A stretch of DNA of 14,868 bases from Bacteroidaceae bacterium (GCA_017557475.1 JAFYYO010000106.1:1-14868); one strand, 5' to 3'. Shown: positions 6,561 through 14,629, counted from the first letter of the stretch. The notes: generated from the letters alone by a model not told the origin. A program made the numbers and translations.

Positions 6561-7706
6561 TTACTTCCCGAAAGCCACGCGCTCTTCCTCTTTAGTTCGC
6601 TTGATGATATCGTATTTCGACCACAGACTTCCATCGTATCCCGCTTCCTTTAAGGCAGTTACGATGTTCGATCCGCTTGCCTTTGTGACCGTTCCTTCCT
6701 GCTTGTCGTCCTCTATCGCAAAGAGGAGAACTCGATAATGCATAAAGTCGTTACTGCCCTGAATGGCTATGTTGGAGACTGATGCGACGTCCTGACTATA
6801 GTCGTATTCCATATGAAAATCGATGGATATGGGATAGGACATTATGCCCATCCTTACCGTACAATTGTTGCAAGAGCCGTCGAAGCGGAGCAGCCTGCAA
6901 GTCTCGGCATCCACATAAGCTGTGCCTGTGATGTGACGACGGTTGTAGTCCATCGGCAAGAGGTCTTTACTCCAAGTGAAATCGAAACGGAGAAGCGCTT
7001 GTCCTTCCTCGTCGTAAAGGGTCTGCATCTTCACTTTATAGAAGTCCTTCAAAGTCTCATAGTGGGAGAACGGCTTGATGAGGGGCTTCCAGAAACTGCT
7101 TCCGTAGGTCTTCGGAGCGACCTCGATGAGTTGGTGAATATTGGAGGCATGAATGAACATCTGCTTTTTTCCGGACTCCTTATCGTAGCCTTGCAGCCCG
7201 CTCAACATCTGTGCTGAACGGACGTTCACTATGGAGAGAGCTTCCATGAAAGCCTCTGCGATGAAACTGACTGAGTCTTCTTCCATCAAGGCACGGAAGA
7301 AGTACTTCCTCGTCCACTTGCTTCCCGTCTTATAGTCCGCTTTGAGGTTCTCGATGATGCGTTTCAGAATGTCTTTCTCGTCGAGAGGCAGAACCGTAAC
7401 CTCCTTCATTTGAGTGGTATAGGGCCTCATTCTTATCGTTCCAGAAGCCTGTTCCGCCTTCTGCGAGAGCTTGCGATAACCTACGAAACTGAAGGTCACG
7501 AGGTCTTCCGTCTCGACCTGAAACTTATACTCTCCCTCGATGTTTGTCAGCGTAGCCTTGCCTTCGCTTGCCCGAATGTTCACATACGGCAAAGGCTCTC
7601 CCGTTTCTGCATCGACGACACGACCTTGCAGAACGAGTTCCTGAGCCTGAGTCCCAATCGGACACAAAGCAAGAAGCAAGAGGGCAAAACACGCGAAAAA
7701 TCTCAT
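6561..7706 (-). CDS. Secreted carboxypeptidase-regulatory-like domain protein, function unknown
   Basis: The 381-residue protein starts with a signal peptide (1-21: MRFFA, a Leu-rich core, then GTQA before QE), so it is exported. LALC precedes Cys15, but Leu at -1 is unlike a lipobox, so a lipoprotein is unlikely. Residues 26-95 form a CarboxypepD_reg-like beta-sandwich (LQGRVVDAETGEPLPYVNIR, TLTNIEGEYKF, VTFSFVGYRKL), the module found at the N-terminus of TonB-dependent receptors and many Bacteroidetes surface proteins. The remaining 285 residues, starting with LDEKDILKRIIENLKADY (108-125), contain no enzyme motif that I recognise. They loosely resemble DUF5686-type proteins, which have the same leading domain, but this protein is far shorter. 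It is monocistronic, convergent with comEC, and has a textbook promoter. Confidence 0.75.
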   Translation of the reverse strand: MRFFACFALLLLALCPIGTQAQELVLQGRVVDAETGEPLPYVNIRASEGKATLTNIEGEYKFQVETEDLVTFSFVGYRKLSQKAEQASGTIRMRPYTTQMKEVTVLPLDEKDILKRIIENLKADYKTGSKWTRKYFFRALMEEDSVSFIAEAFMEALSIVNVRSAQMLSGLQGYDKESGKKQMFIHASNIHQLIEVAPKTYGSSFWKPLIKPFSHYETLKDFYKVKMQTLYDEEGQALLRFDFTWSKDLLPMDYNRRHITGTAYVDAETCRLLRFDGSCNNCTVRMGIMSYPISIDFHMEYDYSQDVASVSNIAIQGSNDFMHYRVLLFAIEDDKQEGTVTKASGSNIVTALKEAGYDGSLWSKYDIIKRTKEEERVAFGK

Positions 7707-7738
7707 ATCTTAGTGCCTAGAAGGCCGATTTCACGTTG

Positions 7739-7770
7739 CAAAGATAGCGATTCTAAGCGTTTCGTCCAAA
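7739..7770 (-). promoter_or_regulatory. Promoter of the CarboxypepD_reg-like gene (TTTG-N20-TATCTTTG)
   Basis: On the minus strand TTTG (7770-7767) and TATCTTTG (7746-7739) are separated by exactly 20 nt, a full match to the Bacteroidetes primary promoter. Transcription should begin near 7732, leaving a leader of about 25 nt before the ATG at 7706. The GTAC palindrome cluster lies 34-130 nt upstream of it. Confidence 0.8.
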
Positions 7771-7803
7771 TGTTTGGCACGAAATCTTTCAAGGAAAAGC
7801 CTC

Positions 7804-7900
7804 AGTACTCCAAAAATCTTCGCAGGGAGTACTGCAGTACTAACGTGGAGGTACTCGAGTACACCCGTGGAGGGACTGCAGTACTGGCACGTAGGTACTG
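7804..7900. repeat. Cluster of GTAC palindromes built on an imperfect 22-bp tandem repeat
   Basis: Seven GTAC tetramers fall within 97 nt. AGTACTGCAGTACT (7828-7841) and GTACTCGAGTAC (7851-7862) are perfect palindromes; ACTGCAGT (7875-7882) is another. AGTACTCC (7804-7811) pairs with GGAGTACT (7826-7833) across 14 nt. The palindromic cores are followed by CGTGGAGG, CGTGGAGG and CACGTAGG, giving about three 22-24 nt units plus a partial one. The cluster lies between the stop of the chloride transporter gene and the promoter of the CarboxypepD_reg-like gene, so it could act as a terminator region, an operator, or be a dispersed repeat element. Confidence 0.7.
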
Positions 7901-7951
7901 GCTACTTAACACGCTTAGTTGGAAGGGATTACGTGTAGTGAGAGCCGATAA

Positions 7952-9736
7952 TTAGTCGTTCGAGAGGTCGGCAAGCATTTGACGATAGACTGTGAGGACT
8001 GTGCTCTTGCGTATGAAACCGACGAAGATGCCCTCGTCATCGACAACGGGAAGCGTCCAGGCACCAGTTCTGTCGAAGGCTCCCACCACCACATCCATCG
8101 TGTCATTCACGGAAAGCAAGGCCTCGGGCTGTTTCATGAGACCCGAAACATCGAAGTCTCTGTACAGTTCTGTGCGGAAAACAAGGTGCCTGATATCATC
8201 CAAATAAACTGCTCCGACGAACTGCATCTGCTTGTTCACCACAGGGAAAACGTGGTTTCTGCTGTTCGAAACCTGCGATGCAACGTCTCCCAAGTTCATG
8301 TCTGGGTAGAGAACTTGGTCGTAATGCTGAATCACACTGTCCATGCTCATTAGCGTCAGGATGGATTTGTCCGTGTGGTGCGTCAGGAGTTCACCTCTTT
8401 GAGCGAGTCGCATCGCATAAATACTGTGCGGCTCAAACGATTTGATTGTGAGGTAGGAACCAGTTGCGACTATCATCAAAGGCATGAAGAGGGCATAACC
8501 TCCTGTGAGTTCGGCGATGAGGAAAATGCCTGTGAGGGGCGCATGCATGACGCCACTCATCAAACCACACATGCCAAGCATGGCAAAGTTGCGCTCAGGT
8601 ATGTCTATGCCAAGCAGGTCGTAAGTGTTCCAAAGCCTGCAGAAGATGAAGCCGCAAATACAGCCCAGGAACAAACTAGGCGCGAAGATACCGCCACAAC
8701 CACCGCCTCCGTTGGTCGCCGTCGAAGCAAAAACCTTGAAGACAACAATGAGGAAGAGGTAGATGAGCAAGTGGTCGCTGCCATAGAAAAGCGACCTATC
8801 CATCGCAGTATTCCAGTCGCTCTGCCCGTTTCCATTAAGCAAAAGGGTAATCAAATCGTAGCCTTCGCCATAAAGCGACGGGAAGAGGTAGATGAGAAGG
8901 CTCAGCATCACGGCTCCAAGCACGAACTTATTGTAGCGACCTTGCAGCTTTCGGAAGACGCCTTCGAGCATGTTCATCGTCCTCGTAAAGTAGAGCGCCA
9001 CCAATCCGCAAACGATGCCAAGAGCTATGTAGGCTGGGATGCGATTGACCGTGAAGGCGTCTTGCAGATGGAACTCGAAGATGGGATTGGTGCCTGTGAC
9101 TGCAAACGTGAGCCCGACAGCCGTGACACTGGAGACGAGCAAGGGCAGAAGGCTGGTCATCGTCAAGTCAATCATCAGCACTTCAAGCACGAAGACAAGG
9201 CCTGCGATGGGTGCTTTGAAGATGCCCGCAATGGCTCCTGCGGCTCCACAACCCACAAGCATCATCATGTATTTATTGCTCAAGCGGCACAACTGACCAA
9301 GCGAACTGCCTATCGCACTGCCGGTTAGTACGATTGGAGCCTCAGCTCCGACACTTCCGCCAAAACCGATTGTGATGGCAGAAGCCGCGATGGAACTCCA
9401 GGTATTATGTGGTTTGATGCGGCTCTGCTTGCGTGCAATCGCAAAGAGAATCTTGGTAACTCCGTGCCCGATATCGTCTCTTACCACATATCTAATGAAG
9501 AGCATCGTCAGCCAAATGCCGATAACGGGATAGACGAGGTACAGCCAGTTGGCTCCCGTCACGACGAACTCCTGCGTCAAAAGGTGCTCTATCTGAGCGA
9601 TAAGCCACTTCAAGAGCAGTCCCGCAAGCGCCGTAAAGATGCCGACCAGAAAGCTGATGAGCAAGACGAAGCTGTTGTCGGAGAAGTGTCTGCGCCGCCA
9701 ACGAAGAAGACAAGCTATGGAGTTGCGAATGTTCAT
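7952..9736 (-). CDS. ClC-family chloride channel/transporter with C-terminal CBS pair
   Basis: This 594-residue inner-membrane protein carries the ClC anion-transport core (about 20-445) and two CBS domains (about 455-594) in the cytoplasm, which usually sense adenine nucleotides. Selectivity-filter segments are IGHGV (89-93), GFGGSVGAEAP (124-134, with the gating Glu132) and GGGGCGGIFAP (343-353); Tyr440 in SIYAMRL matches the inner-gate tyrosine. The filter reads GAEAP rather than the common GREGP. The position matching the internal proton glutamate (E203 of E. coli ClC-ec1) appears to be Val186 in FVLEV, as in ClC channels. That leaves open whether it is a channel or an exchanger. It is the last gene of the five-gene run; its start lies 2 nt after the tsaC stop. 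Confidence 0.92.
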   Translation of the reverse strand: MNIRNSIACLLRWRRRHFSDNSFVLLISFLVGIFTALAGLLLKWLIAQIEHLLTQEFVVTGANWLYLVYPVIGIWLTMLFIRYVVRDDIGHGVTKILFAIARKQSRIKPHNTWSSIAASAITIGFGGSVGAEAPIVLTGSAIGSSLGQLCRLSNKYMMMLVGCGAAGAIAGIFKAPIAGLVFVLEVLMIDLTMTSLLPLLVSSVTAVGLTFAVTGTNPIFEFHLQDAFTVNRIPAYIALGIVCGLVALYFTRTMNMLEGVFRKLQGRYNKFVLGAVMLSLLIYLFPSLYGEGYDLITLLLNGNGQSDWNTAMDRSLFYGSDHLLIYLFLIVVFKVFASTATNGGGGCGGIFAPSLFLGCICGFIFCRLWNTYDLLGIDIPERNFAMLGMCGLMSGVMHAPLTGIFLIAELTGGYALFMPLMIVATGSYLTIKSFEPHSIYAMRLAQRGELLTHHTDKSILTLMSMDSVIQHYDQVLYPDMNLGDVASQVSNSRNHVFPVVNKQMQFVGAVYLDDIRHLVFRTELYRDFDVSGLMKQPEALLSVNDTMDVVVGAFDRTGAWTLPVVDDEGIFVGFIRKSTVLTVYRQMLADLSND

Positions 9737-9738
9737 GC

Positions 9739-10317
9739 CTACTTCCTTAGGATTTGTATCCTTCCATCTATGCTCAGCTTGATGATTTGGCTGGGCTTCG
9801 ACTTACTGAGGTCGTTCTGGCGAGACCGCATAATGTAGTCCACGCCTCGTTTTATCTCGTCCGTTATCTCAGCAAAACAAGCAGGAGAAGGCTGGCCGCT
9901 AATGTTCGCACTGGTGCTTACAACGGCTTTCTCGAAACGATAGCAAAGCTCGTGACTAATGTTCTCTTTGGTCACACGAAGTCCCACGCTACCATCCTCA
10001 GCAATAAGACTGGGCGCAAGATTCACGGCGCCATCGAGGATGAGGGTAAGCGGACGCTCTGCAAACTCGACCAGATCCCAAGCCACATCTGGCACTTGTC
10101 GGAGGTAGCGCTGCATCCTGTTGGCACTATCCACGAGGCAAATCATGGCCTTCGAGTCTTCGCGCCTTTTGAGTTGGAAGATTCTGCGAACCGCTTCCTC
10201 GTTGCTCGCATCACATCCAATGCCCCAAATCGTGTCGGTTGGGTACAGGATGAGACCGCCTTGCCTTAAGGTCTGAACGGCTGTCCGAATGTCTTCTGCT
10301 ATCTCTTTTTGTGTCAT
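9739..10317 (-). CDS. tsaC: L-threonylcarbamoyladenylate synthase (YrdC/TsaC family)
   Basis: TsaC makes threonylcarbamoyl-AMP from threonine, bicarbonate and ATP, the first step of t6A modification at position 37 of ANN-decoding tRNAs. The single YrdC domain fills the 192 residues; the extra C-terminal Sua5 domain is absent. Conserved elements are LILYPTDTIWGIGCDA (22-37), the KxR motif followed by a lysine in LKRREDSKAM (49-58) and the SxN motif in STSANISG (134-141). It lies 3 nt downstream of prfC and 2 nt upstream of the ClC gene, so it is co-transcribed with them. Pairing with prfC puts two translation-fidelity functions side by side. Confidence 0.93.
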   Translation of the reverse strand: MTQKEIAEDIRTAVQTLRQGGLILYPTDTIWGIGCDASNEEAVRRIFQLKRREDSKAMICLVDSANRMQRYLRQVPDVAWDLVEFAERPLTLILDGAVNLAPSLIAEDGSVGLRVTKENISHELCYRFEKAVVSTSANISGQPSPACFAEITDEIKRGVDYIMRSRQNDLSKSKPSQIIKLSIDGRIQILRK

Positions 10318-10320
10318 AGG

Positions 10321-11895
10321 TCAGAACTCGCTTGTGAAGTGGAACCTGATATGCTCGAAGTCTTGCTGAGCCATTTGCAGAACGTAGCCCGAATCGGCAA
10401 GGAAGACGTCTCTGCCCTCTCTGTCGCGAGCCATATATTGATGCTTGCGCTTCTTGAAGTTCTCCAGCTCCTGCTCATAACCAGGCATGGCTTCCACCCA
10501 ACAAGCCTTGTAGAGACTGATGGGTTCCCAACGGCACTTGGCTCCATACTCGTTCTCTAATCGGTACTGAATCACTTCGAACTGCAGTTGTCCGACTGTT
10601 CCAATGACCTTGCGATTATTGAACTGGTTGATGAAAAGCTGTGCCACGCCTTCGTCCATCAACTGGTTGATGCCCTTCTCCAACTGCTTGGTTTTCATCG
10701 GATCGGCATTCTCGATGTACTTGAACATCTCTGGCGAGAAGGAAGGAAGGCCGCGATAATGCAGGTCTTCGCCTTCTGTCAAAGTGTCGCCAATCTTGAA
10801 GATGCCGTTATCAGGCAAGCCGACGATGTCTCCAGGCCAAGCCTCATCGATGGTCTCCTTTCGTTGAGCCATGAATTGCGTAGGGCTTGAGAAGCGCAAA
10901 GTCTTACCTTGACGAACATGCAGATAAGGTGCATTACGGATGAACTTACCTGAGCAGACCTTGCAGAAGGCAATACAAGAGCGATGGTTTGGGTCGATAT
11001 TGGCCGTTATCTTGAAGATGAAACCTGTGAACTTGGGCTCGTCAGGAGTCACGATTCGCTCTTCTGCTTTCGTTGGACGTGGGTAAGGAGCGATGCGAAC
11101 AAAGCAGTCGAGCAGTTCCTGAACGCCGAAGTTATTGAGGGCAGAGCCAAAGAAGACAGGCGCCACTTCTGCATCGAGATAAGTCTGAACGCTGAATTCG
11201 GGATAAACGCCATCCACCAGTTCGAGGTCTTCACGCAGTTTCGTCGCATCTCGTTCCCCTACTCTTTCTTCAAGTTCCTGGCTGTTGATATCCACCTCGA
11301 CCTTTTCCGTAACCTTTTGCTTGTCAGGCGTAAAGAGGTTGAGGTTCTGTTCGTAGATGTTATAGACGCCTTTGAACTTGGCTCCTTGGTTGATGGGCCA
11401 CGAAAGAGGACGCACATGAATCTGTAACTCTTCCTCCAGTTCATCGAGGAGGTCGAAGGGATCTTTGCCTTCGCGGTCCATCTTGTTGATAAAGATGATG
11501 ACTGGCGTCTTCCTCATTCGGCAGACTTCCATCAACTTACGAGTCTGAGCCTCGACACCTTTTGCTCCATCCACAACTATGATAGCACTATCGACAGCCG
11601 TCAAAGTACGGAAAGTATCTTCGGCAAAGTCTTGGTGACCAGGCGTATCAAGGATGTTGACCTTGTAACCATCATAGTCGAACTCCATCACAGAGGTTGT
11701 GACTGAGATGCCGCGCTGCTTCTCGATTTCCATCCAGTCGCTTGTCGCGGTCTTGCGTATCTTGTTGCTCTTCACAGCACCAGCCACCTGAATCTGTCCA
11801 CCAAAGAGGAGCAGCTTCTCTGTTAGCGTTGTCTTACCAGCATCAGGATGCGAGATGATGGCAACGGTGCGGCGACGTTCTATTTCTTGATTCAC
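10321..11895 (-). CDS. prfC: Peptide chain release factor 3
   Basis: RF3 is the translational GTPase that recycles class I release factors after stop-codon hydrolysis. The 524-residue length is typical. GTPase motifs are G1 SHPDAGKTT (15-23), the switch region [10 protein letters not shown] (59-68), G3 DTPGHQDF (83-90) and G4 NKMD (137-140). Domain II and III sequence of the RF3 type follows, including [16 protein letters not shown]. The start codon is GTG (11893-11895), giving [13 protein letters not shown] in place of an ATG; no better start exists nearby. It begins 6 nt after the DUF4924 stop and ends 3 nt before tsaC. Confidence 0.95.
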   Translation of the reverse strand: MNQEIERRRTVAIISHPDAGKTTLTEKLLLFGGQIQVAGAVKSNKIRKTATSDWMEIEKQRGISVTTSVMEFDYDGYKVNILDTPGHQDFAEDTFRTLTAVDSAIIVVDGAKGVEAQTRKLMEVCRMRKTPVIIFINKMDREGKDPFDLLDELEEELQIHVRPLSWPINQGAKFKGVYNIYEQNLNLFTPDKQKVTEKVEVDINSQELEERVGERDATKLREDLELVDGVYPEFSVQTYLDAEVAPVFFGSALNNFGVQELLDCFVRIAPYPRPTKAEERIVTPDEPKFTGFIFKITANIDPNHRSCIAFCKVCSGKFIRNAPYLHVRQGKTLRFSSPTQFMAQRKETIDEAWPGDIVGLPDNGIFKIGDTLTEGEDLHYRGLPSFSPEMFKYIENADPMKTKQLEKGINQLMDEGVAQLFINQFNNRKVIGTVGQLQFEVIQYRLENEYGAKCRWEPISLYKACWVEAMPGYEQELENFKKRKHQYMARDREGRDVFLADSGYVLQMAQQDFEHIRFHFTSEF

Positions 11896-11901
11896 TTTTC
11901 T

Positions 11902-12414
11902 CTATTTCTTATTATCAATTAATCCTAAAAACTCGCTAATCGGCTTCAAGGCTGCTTGAGTGCCTGCCGAGAGTTCTTTGCCTTGCATTCTGAGCAAAGT
12001 GGCTCCGTAGAGGGCATCAATGCAGTTCTCCATCTCCTTCTTGTCCTTGTTGTTGCCTTGAGTTCGCAGAGCCACAATATGAGGCAGAGCCTTGTAGTAG
12101 GCAGTCCTATACTCTTGCTCATCAGTATCGGCAAGGAGTTCCTGATGATGGTCCTCGAGGAGTTCGAGGGTATTCTGCACAACGCGAACGTGCCCCGTTT
12201 CTTCCTTTCCTTCCTCTTTCATCATTCTTGCCAGAGACTCGTACCACTCCTTTGCTTGCTTCAATTGCTCTTCGTCGTAACCAAAGCGAGGCAGATATTC
12301 AGCCGCAATGCGCTCAGCATCAAGCCCATAGGCTCGAATCAAGTCCTCCACCTGATACATATATATGAGGTAGGCACTGACGCTTTGACTTCTGAGTTTC
12401 TGTGCTACAAACAT
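11902..12414 (-). CDS. DUF4924 family protein
   Basis: This 170-residue soluble, mostly helical protein matches what I recall of DUF4924, a Bacteroidetes family without assigned function. Family-like stretches are VSAYLIYMYQVEDLIRAYGL (12-31), EWYESLARMM (56-65), YYKALPHIVALRTQ (105-118) and ENCIDALYGATLLRMQGKEL (128-147). There is no signal peptide or membrane segment. It sits 3 nt after the exporter gene and 6 nt before prfC, inside a tight operon. That gives no clear functional hint beyond co-expression. Confidence 0.82.
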   Translation of the reverse strand: MFVAQKLRSQSVSAYLIYMYQVEDLIRAYGLDAERIAAEYLPRFGYDEEQLKQAKEWYESLARMMKEEGKEETGHVRVVQNTLELLEDHHQELLADTDEQEYRTAYYKALPHIVALRTQGNNKDKKEMENCIDALYGATLLRMQGKELSAGTQAALKPISEFLGLIDNKK

Positions 12415-12417
12415 AAG

Positions 12418-13065
12418 CTATCTGAATAAGGTATAGAACAGACCAACGACGGAGGCCACCATTACCAACAAGCCGAGCAAGCGATTGAGCAAGCTGATGG
12501 TGCTCATCTCAAAGCGAGAGCCGAGCCTGTTGAGTGCAGTTGTGAGGCAGAGCCACCATACGAGCGCTCCTGACAGAACGCCTATATAGCCGATTGTCTG
12601 TTCAATAGGATGATCAGGCACGACAAAGCCTGCTCGTGCAAAAAGGGCAAGGAAGAGGAAAACTATCAAAGGATTGCTTATCGTAATGGCAAAACCGGTA
12701 AAAGCATTATGCCAAAGCGTTCCTCGCTTTCCTGTTGGCTTATGAGGCTCGGCAGGTTTCGTGTAGTAGGTGTAGGCTCCAAAGCAGAAGAGCAGGATGC
12801 TGCCCAGTATCTTGATGTAGAGAATCGTTGTGGGACGCTCGATGAAGTCCAACACGAAGCTCATGCCCAGACCTGTTATCACGGCATAGAAGAGGTCGCT
12901 AATCGCAGCGCCACAGCCAGTAGCGAAACCATACCAACGCCCTTTGTTGAAAGTTCGCTGCACAGTAAGTATGCCGACTGGTCCCATCGGAGCACTTGCC
13001 ACGATTCCCACCATCATGCCTCTCACTGCAAGGTCGATAGCATTAACAGATTCAATCCACATCAT
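12418..13065 (-). CDS. LysE/RhtB-family amino-acid-type exporter
   Basis: The 215-residue protein has about six hydrophobic segments and the LysE-superfamily signature near its N-terminus, SAPMGPVGILTVQRTFNKG (24-42), followed by GFATGCGAAISDLFYA (46-61). A second family-like region is AITISNPLIVFLFLALFARA (126-145). Members export amino acids or similar small solutes across the inner membrane; the substrate cannot be read from the sequence. It is the first gene of the five-gene run down to the ClC gene. The -7 element lies only 8-16 nt upstream of the annotated ATG, so the transcript would be nearly leaderless. M2 and M16/M17 are alternative starts, but homologues I recall begin several residues upstream of the M16/M17 pair. 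Confidence 0.85.
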   Translation of the reverse strand: MMWIESVNAIDLAVRGMMVGIVASAPMGPVGILTVQRTFNKGRWYGFATGCGAAISDLFYAVITGLGMSFVLDFIERPTTILYIKILGSILLFCFGAYTYYTKPAEPHKPTGKRGTLWHNAFTGFAITISNPLIVFLFLALFARAGFVVPDHPIEQTIGYIGVLSGALVWWLCLTTALNRLGSRFEMSTISLLNRLLGLLVMVASVVGLFYTLFR

Positions 13066-13073
13066 TTCGGGCG

Positions 13074-13081
13074 CAAAGGTA
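13074..13081 (-). promoter_or_regulatory. -7 element of the exporter-DUF4924-prfC-tsaC-clc operon
   Basis: The minus strand reads TACCTTTG, a match to TAnnTTTG, 8 nt upstream of the first codon of the exporter gene. At the -33 distance (19 nt away) the sequence is TTTA, three of four bases of the TTTG consensus, and it lies within the 7-bp AAAGGTT repeat. Confidence 0.6.
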
Positions 13082-13094
13082 CGAAATAAAGTTC

Positions 13095-13119
13095 AAAGGT
13101 TAAAGGTTAAAGGTTAAAG
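13095..13119. repeat. AAAGGTT heptamer repeat, 3.5 copies
   Basis: AAAGGTT occurs three times in perfect tandem, followed by AAAG. The repeat sits in the divergent promoter region between the exporter gene (minus) and the glucokinase gene (plus) and covers the -33 region of the exporter promoter. Confidence 0.85.
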
Positions 13120-13155
13120 AATTAAGAATAACATATAATTTTGAATTAAAAGTCT

Positions 13156-13163
13156 TATCTTTG
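13156..13163 (+). promoter_or_regulatory. -7 element of the glucokinase gene
   Basis: TATCTTTG on the plus strand matches the Bacteroidetes -7 consensus and would give a leader of about 45 nt before the ATG at 13215. A TTTG occurs upstream, but only 12 nt away, so the -33 element is not convincing. Confidence 0.6.
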
Positions 13164-13181
13164 TGCAGAAAACAACTCATA

Positions 13182-13209
13182 AACTTACAAACTCTATAAC
13201 TTACAAACT
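13182..13209 (+). repeat. Direct repeat AACTTACAAACT in the glucokinase leader
   Basis: The 12-mer AACTTACAAACT occurs at 13182-13193 and again at 13198-13209, a 16-nt period, ending 5 nt before the start codon. There is no Shine-Dalgarno sequence. An A-rich unstructured leader fits ribosome recruitment in Bacteroidetes. Confidence 0.6.
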
Positions 13210-13214
13210 AACCT

Positions 13215-14186
13215 ATGGACAAAGTTAAACCTTATGTGATTGGTGTGGACCTGGGCGGTACCAACACCGTTTTTGGAGTCGTGAACGCTCGTGGCGAAGT
13301 TGTTGCAGAGAACAGCATCAAGACGCAGCAGTACAAGACTGCAGAGGCCTTTGTGGAGGCTGGCGTGGCTTGCATGAAGCCCCTTCTGGCACAGATTGGC
13401 GGAGCAGACCAAGTGCAGGGCATGGGCATTGGTGCTCCCAACGGCAACTACTACAACGGCACCATCGAGTTCGCTCCCAATCTGCCTTGGGCTCACGAGG
13501 GCATCATTCCCTTGGCTCAGATGTTCAACGAAGCTACAGGCATTCCTGTGAAGCTCACCAACGACGCAAATGCAGCTGCTATGGGTGAGATGGCTTATGG
13601 CGCAGCTCGCGGCATGAAGAACTTTATCGTCATTACCCTCGGCACTGGCGTTGGTAGCGGCATCGTCGTAAACGGACAGATTGTCTATGGTAGCGACGGC
13701 TTTGCAGGTGAGCTGGGTCATGTCATCATGGACCGCACGGAAAAGGGTCGCAGTTGCGGTTGCGGACGTACTGGTTGCCTCGAGGCTTACTGCTCAGCTA
13801 CTGGTGTAGCTCGTACTGCTCGCGAAATCCTTGCCACCACAGACCGTCCCTCTCTGCTTCGCGACAAGCCAGCAGAGGAGATTGAGTCGCTCGACGTCAG
13901 CATTGCAGCAGGCAAGGGCGATGAAGTGGCCAACGAAATCTTCCAGTTCACAGGCAAGATGCTGGGCGAGGCTTGTGCCGACTTCGCAGCCTTCTCCAGC
14001 CCAGAGGCTTTCATCTTCTTTGGCGGACTCTGCAAGGCAGGCGACCTCATCATGAAGCCCATCGAAGAGGCCTACAACAAGCAAGTGCTCAAGATTTTCA
14101 AGGGCAAGGCGAAGTTCCTCGTATCAGGCCTGATGAATGCCAACGCAGCCGTTCTGGGCGCAAGTGCATTAGGATGGGAGGAATAG
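13215..14186 (+). CDS. ROK-family glucokinase
   Basis: ROK glucokinases phosphorylate glucose to glucose 6-phosphate with ATP at the head of glycolysis. The 323-residue length is typical. Motifs are the phosphate-binding DLGGTN (12-17), the sugar-binding GIGAPN (71-76) and TNDANAAAMGE (115-125, with catalytic Asp117). The ATP-site GTGVGSG (143-149), GELGH (165-169, substrate Glu166 and zinc ligand His169) and the ROK zinc motif CGCGRTGCLE (181-190, Cys181, Cys183, Cys188) follow. Other hexoses or N-acetylhexosamines are possible substrates, but the overall pattern fits glucokinase. The gene is monocistronic, divergent from the exporter operon and closed by a strong terminator. Confidence 0.93.
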   Translation: MDKVKPYVIGVDLGGTNTVFGVVNARGEVVAENSIKTQQYKTAEAFVEAGVACMKPLLAQIGGADQVQGMGIGAPNGNYYNGTIEFAPNLPWAHEGIIPLAQMFNEATGIPVKLTNDANAAAMGEMAYGAARGMKNFIVITLGTGVGSGIVVNGQIVYGSDGFAGELGHVIMDRTEKGRSCGCGRTGCLEAYCSATGVARTAREILATTDRPSLLRDKPAEEIESLDVSIAAGKGDEVANEIFQFTGKMLGEACADFAAFSSPEAFIFFGGLCKAGDLIMKPIEEAYNKQVLKIFKGKAKFLVSGLMNANAAVLGASALGWEE

Positions 14187-14214
14187 GATAATAAGATATC
14201 TGGAAAATAAGAAA

Positions 14215-14255
14215 AAGCCTCTCTACTGAAAAGTGGGGAGGCTTCTTTTGTTTTT
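14215..14255. terminator. Strong bidirectional intrinsic terminator after the glucokinase gene
   Basis: AAGCCTCTCTACT (14215-14227) and AGTGGGGAGGCTT (14232-14244) form a 13-bp stem with two G-T pairs and a GAAA tetraloop. On the plus strand it is followed by CTTTTGTTTTT. On the minus strand the stem is followed by a T-rich run ending CTTATT. It can therefore stop both the glucokinase transcript and anything coming from the minus-strand pseudogene. Confidence 0.92.
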
Positions 14256-14592
14256 AAATTACTACTGACTTCGTCGAGCTGAACCCAAACACTTTTTCGT
14301 CGTGCTGGCGGAAATCACGACAAATAGCCTCTACAAGAGTGGACAATTGACCCTTGTTACCCCCTGTTTCTGCCACCAAATTGGCCATCATGCCGCATGG
14401 TTCCTTCCAAGTGAGGTCAGGATACTGAAATTCTGCTCCGCTCATATGTGCGCCAAGGATGGGGAAAAGCATCGGAACGAGGGGTTCGCGTATGTCATTC
14501 GATACCTGCGAGAGCAGGATTTTGATGCATTCTGTCCCTTTTCCGAGGTTCGGCATGGCGGGAGCAGAAGCCTTACTGATATCGTATCTCAT
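14254..14592 (-). pseudogene. Truncated N-terminus of a Bacteroidales mobile-element primase/helicase (DUF3987-like)
   Basis: The 112-residue frame closely resembles the start of a large primase/helicase-like protein carried by Bacteroidales integrative elements, as I recall it: MRYDISKASAPAMPNL, then IREPLVPMLFPILGAHMSGA (35-54), YPDLTWKEPCGMMANLVAE (57-75), GGNKGQLSTLVEAICRDFRQ (77-96) and HDE (97-99). After HDE the expected continuation is lost: KVFGFSSTKSVVI and a stop follow, and the frame runs into the terminator of the neighbouring gene. Full proteins are several hundred residues longer, so this is most likely a deletion remnant. Its upstream flank still carries the iteron/AT-rich structure. 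A genuine short protein is possible but less likely. Confidence 0.62.
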
Positions 14593-14629
14593 TGTAAATC
14601 TGCTTTTTAGATAAAATTAACTTAGTCGA

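Noticed and set aside
7804..7900. A simple Rho-independent terminator for the chloride transporter operon
   Set aside because: Hairpins are possible, but no palindrome is followed directly by a clear T-run on the minus strand apart from a short ATTTTT in one loop, and the multi-copy arrangement exceeds what termination needs. I list it as a repeat.
7410..7955. A 181-codon plus-strand frame covering the palindrome cluster
   Set aside because: Its first half is antisense to the CarboxypepD_reg-like gene and the rest translates palindromic repeats; no start signal or homology is evident.
8375..9328. A 317-codon plus-strand frame rich in charged residues
   Set aside because: It is antisense to the ClC membrane core; the highly charged composition is what the reverse of hydrophobic codons gives. 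No domain is visible.
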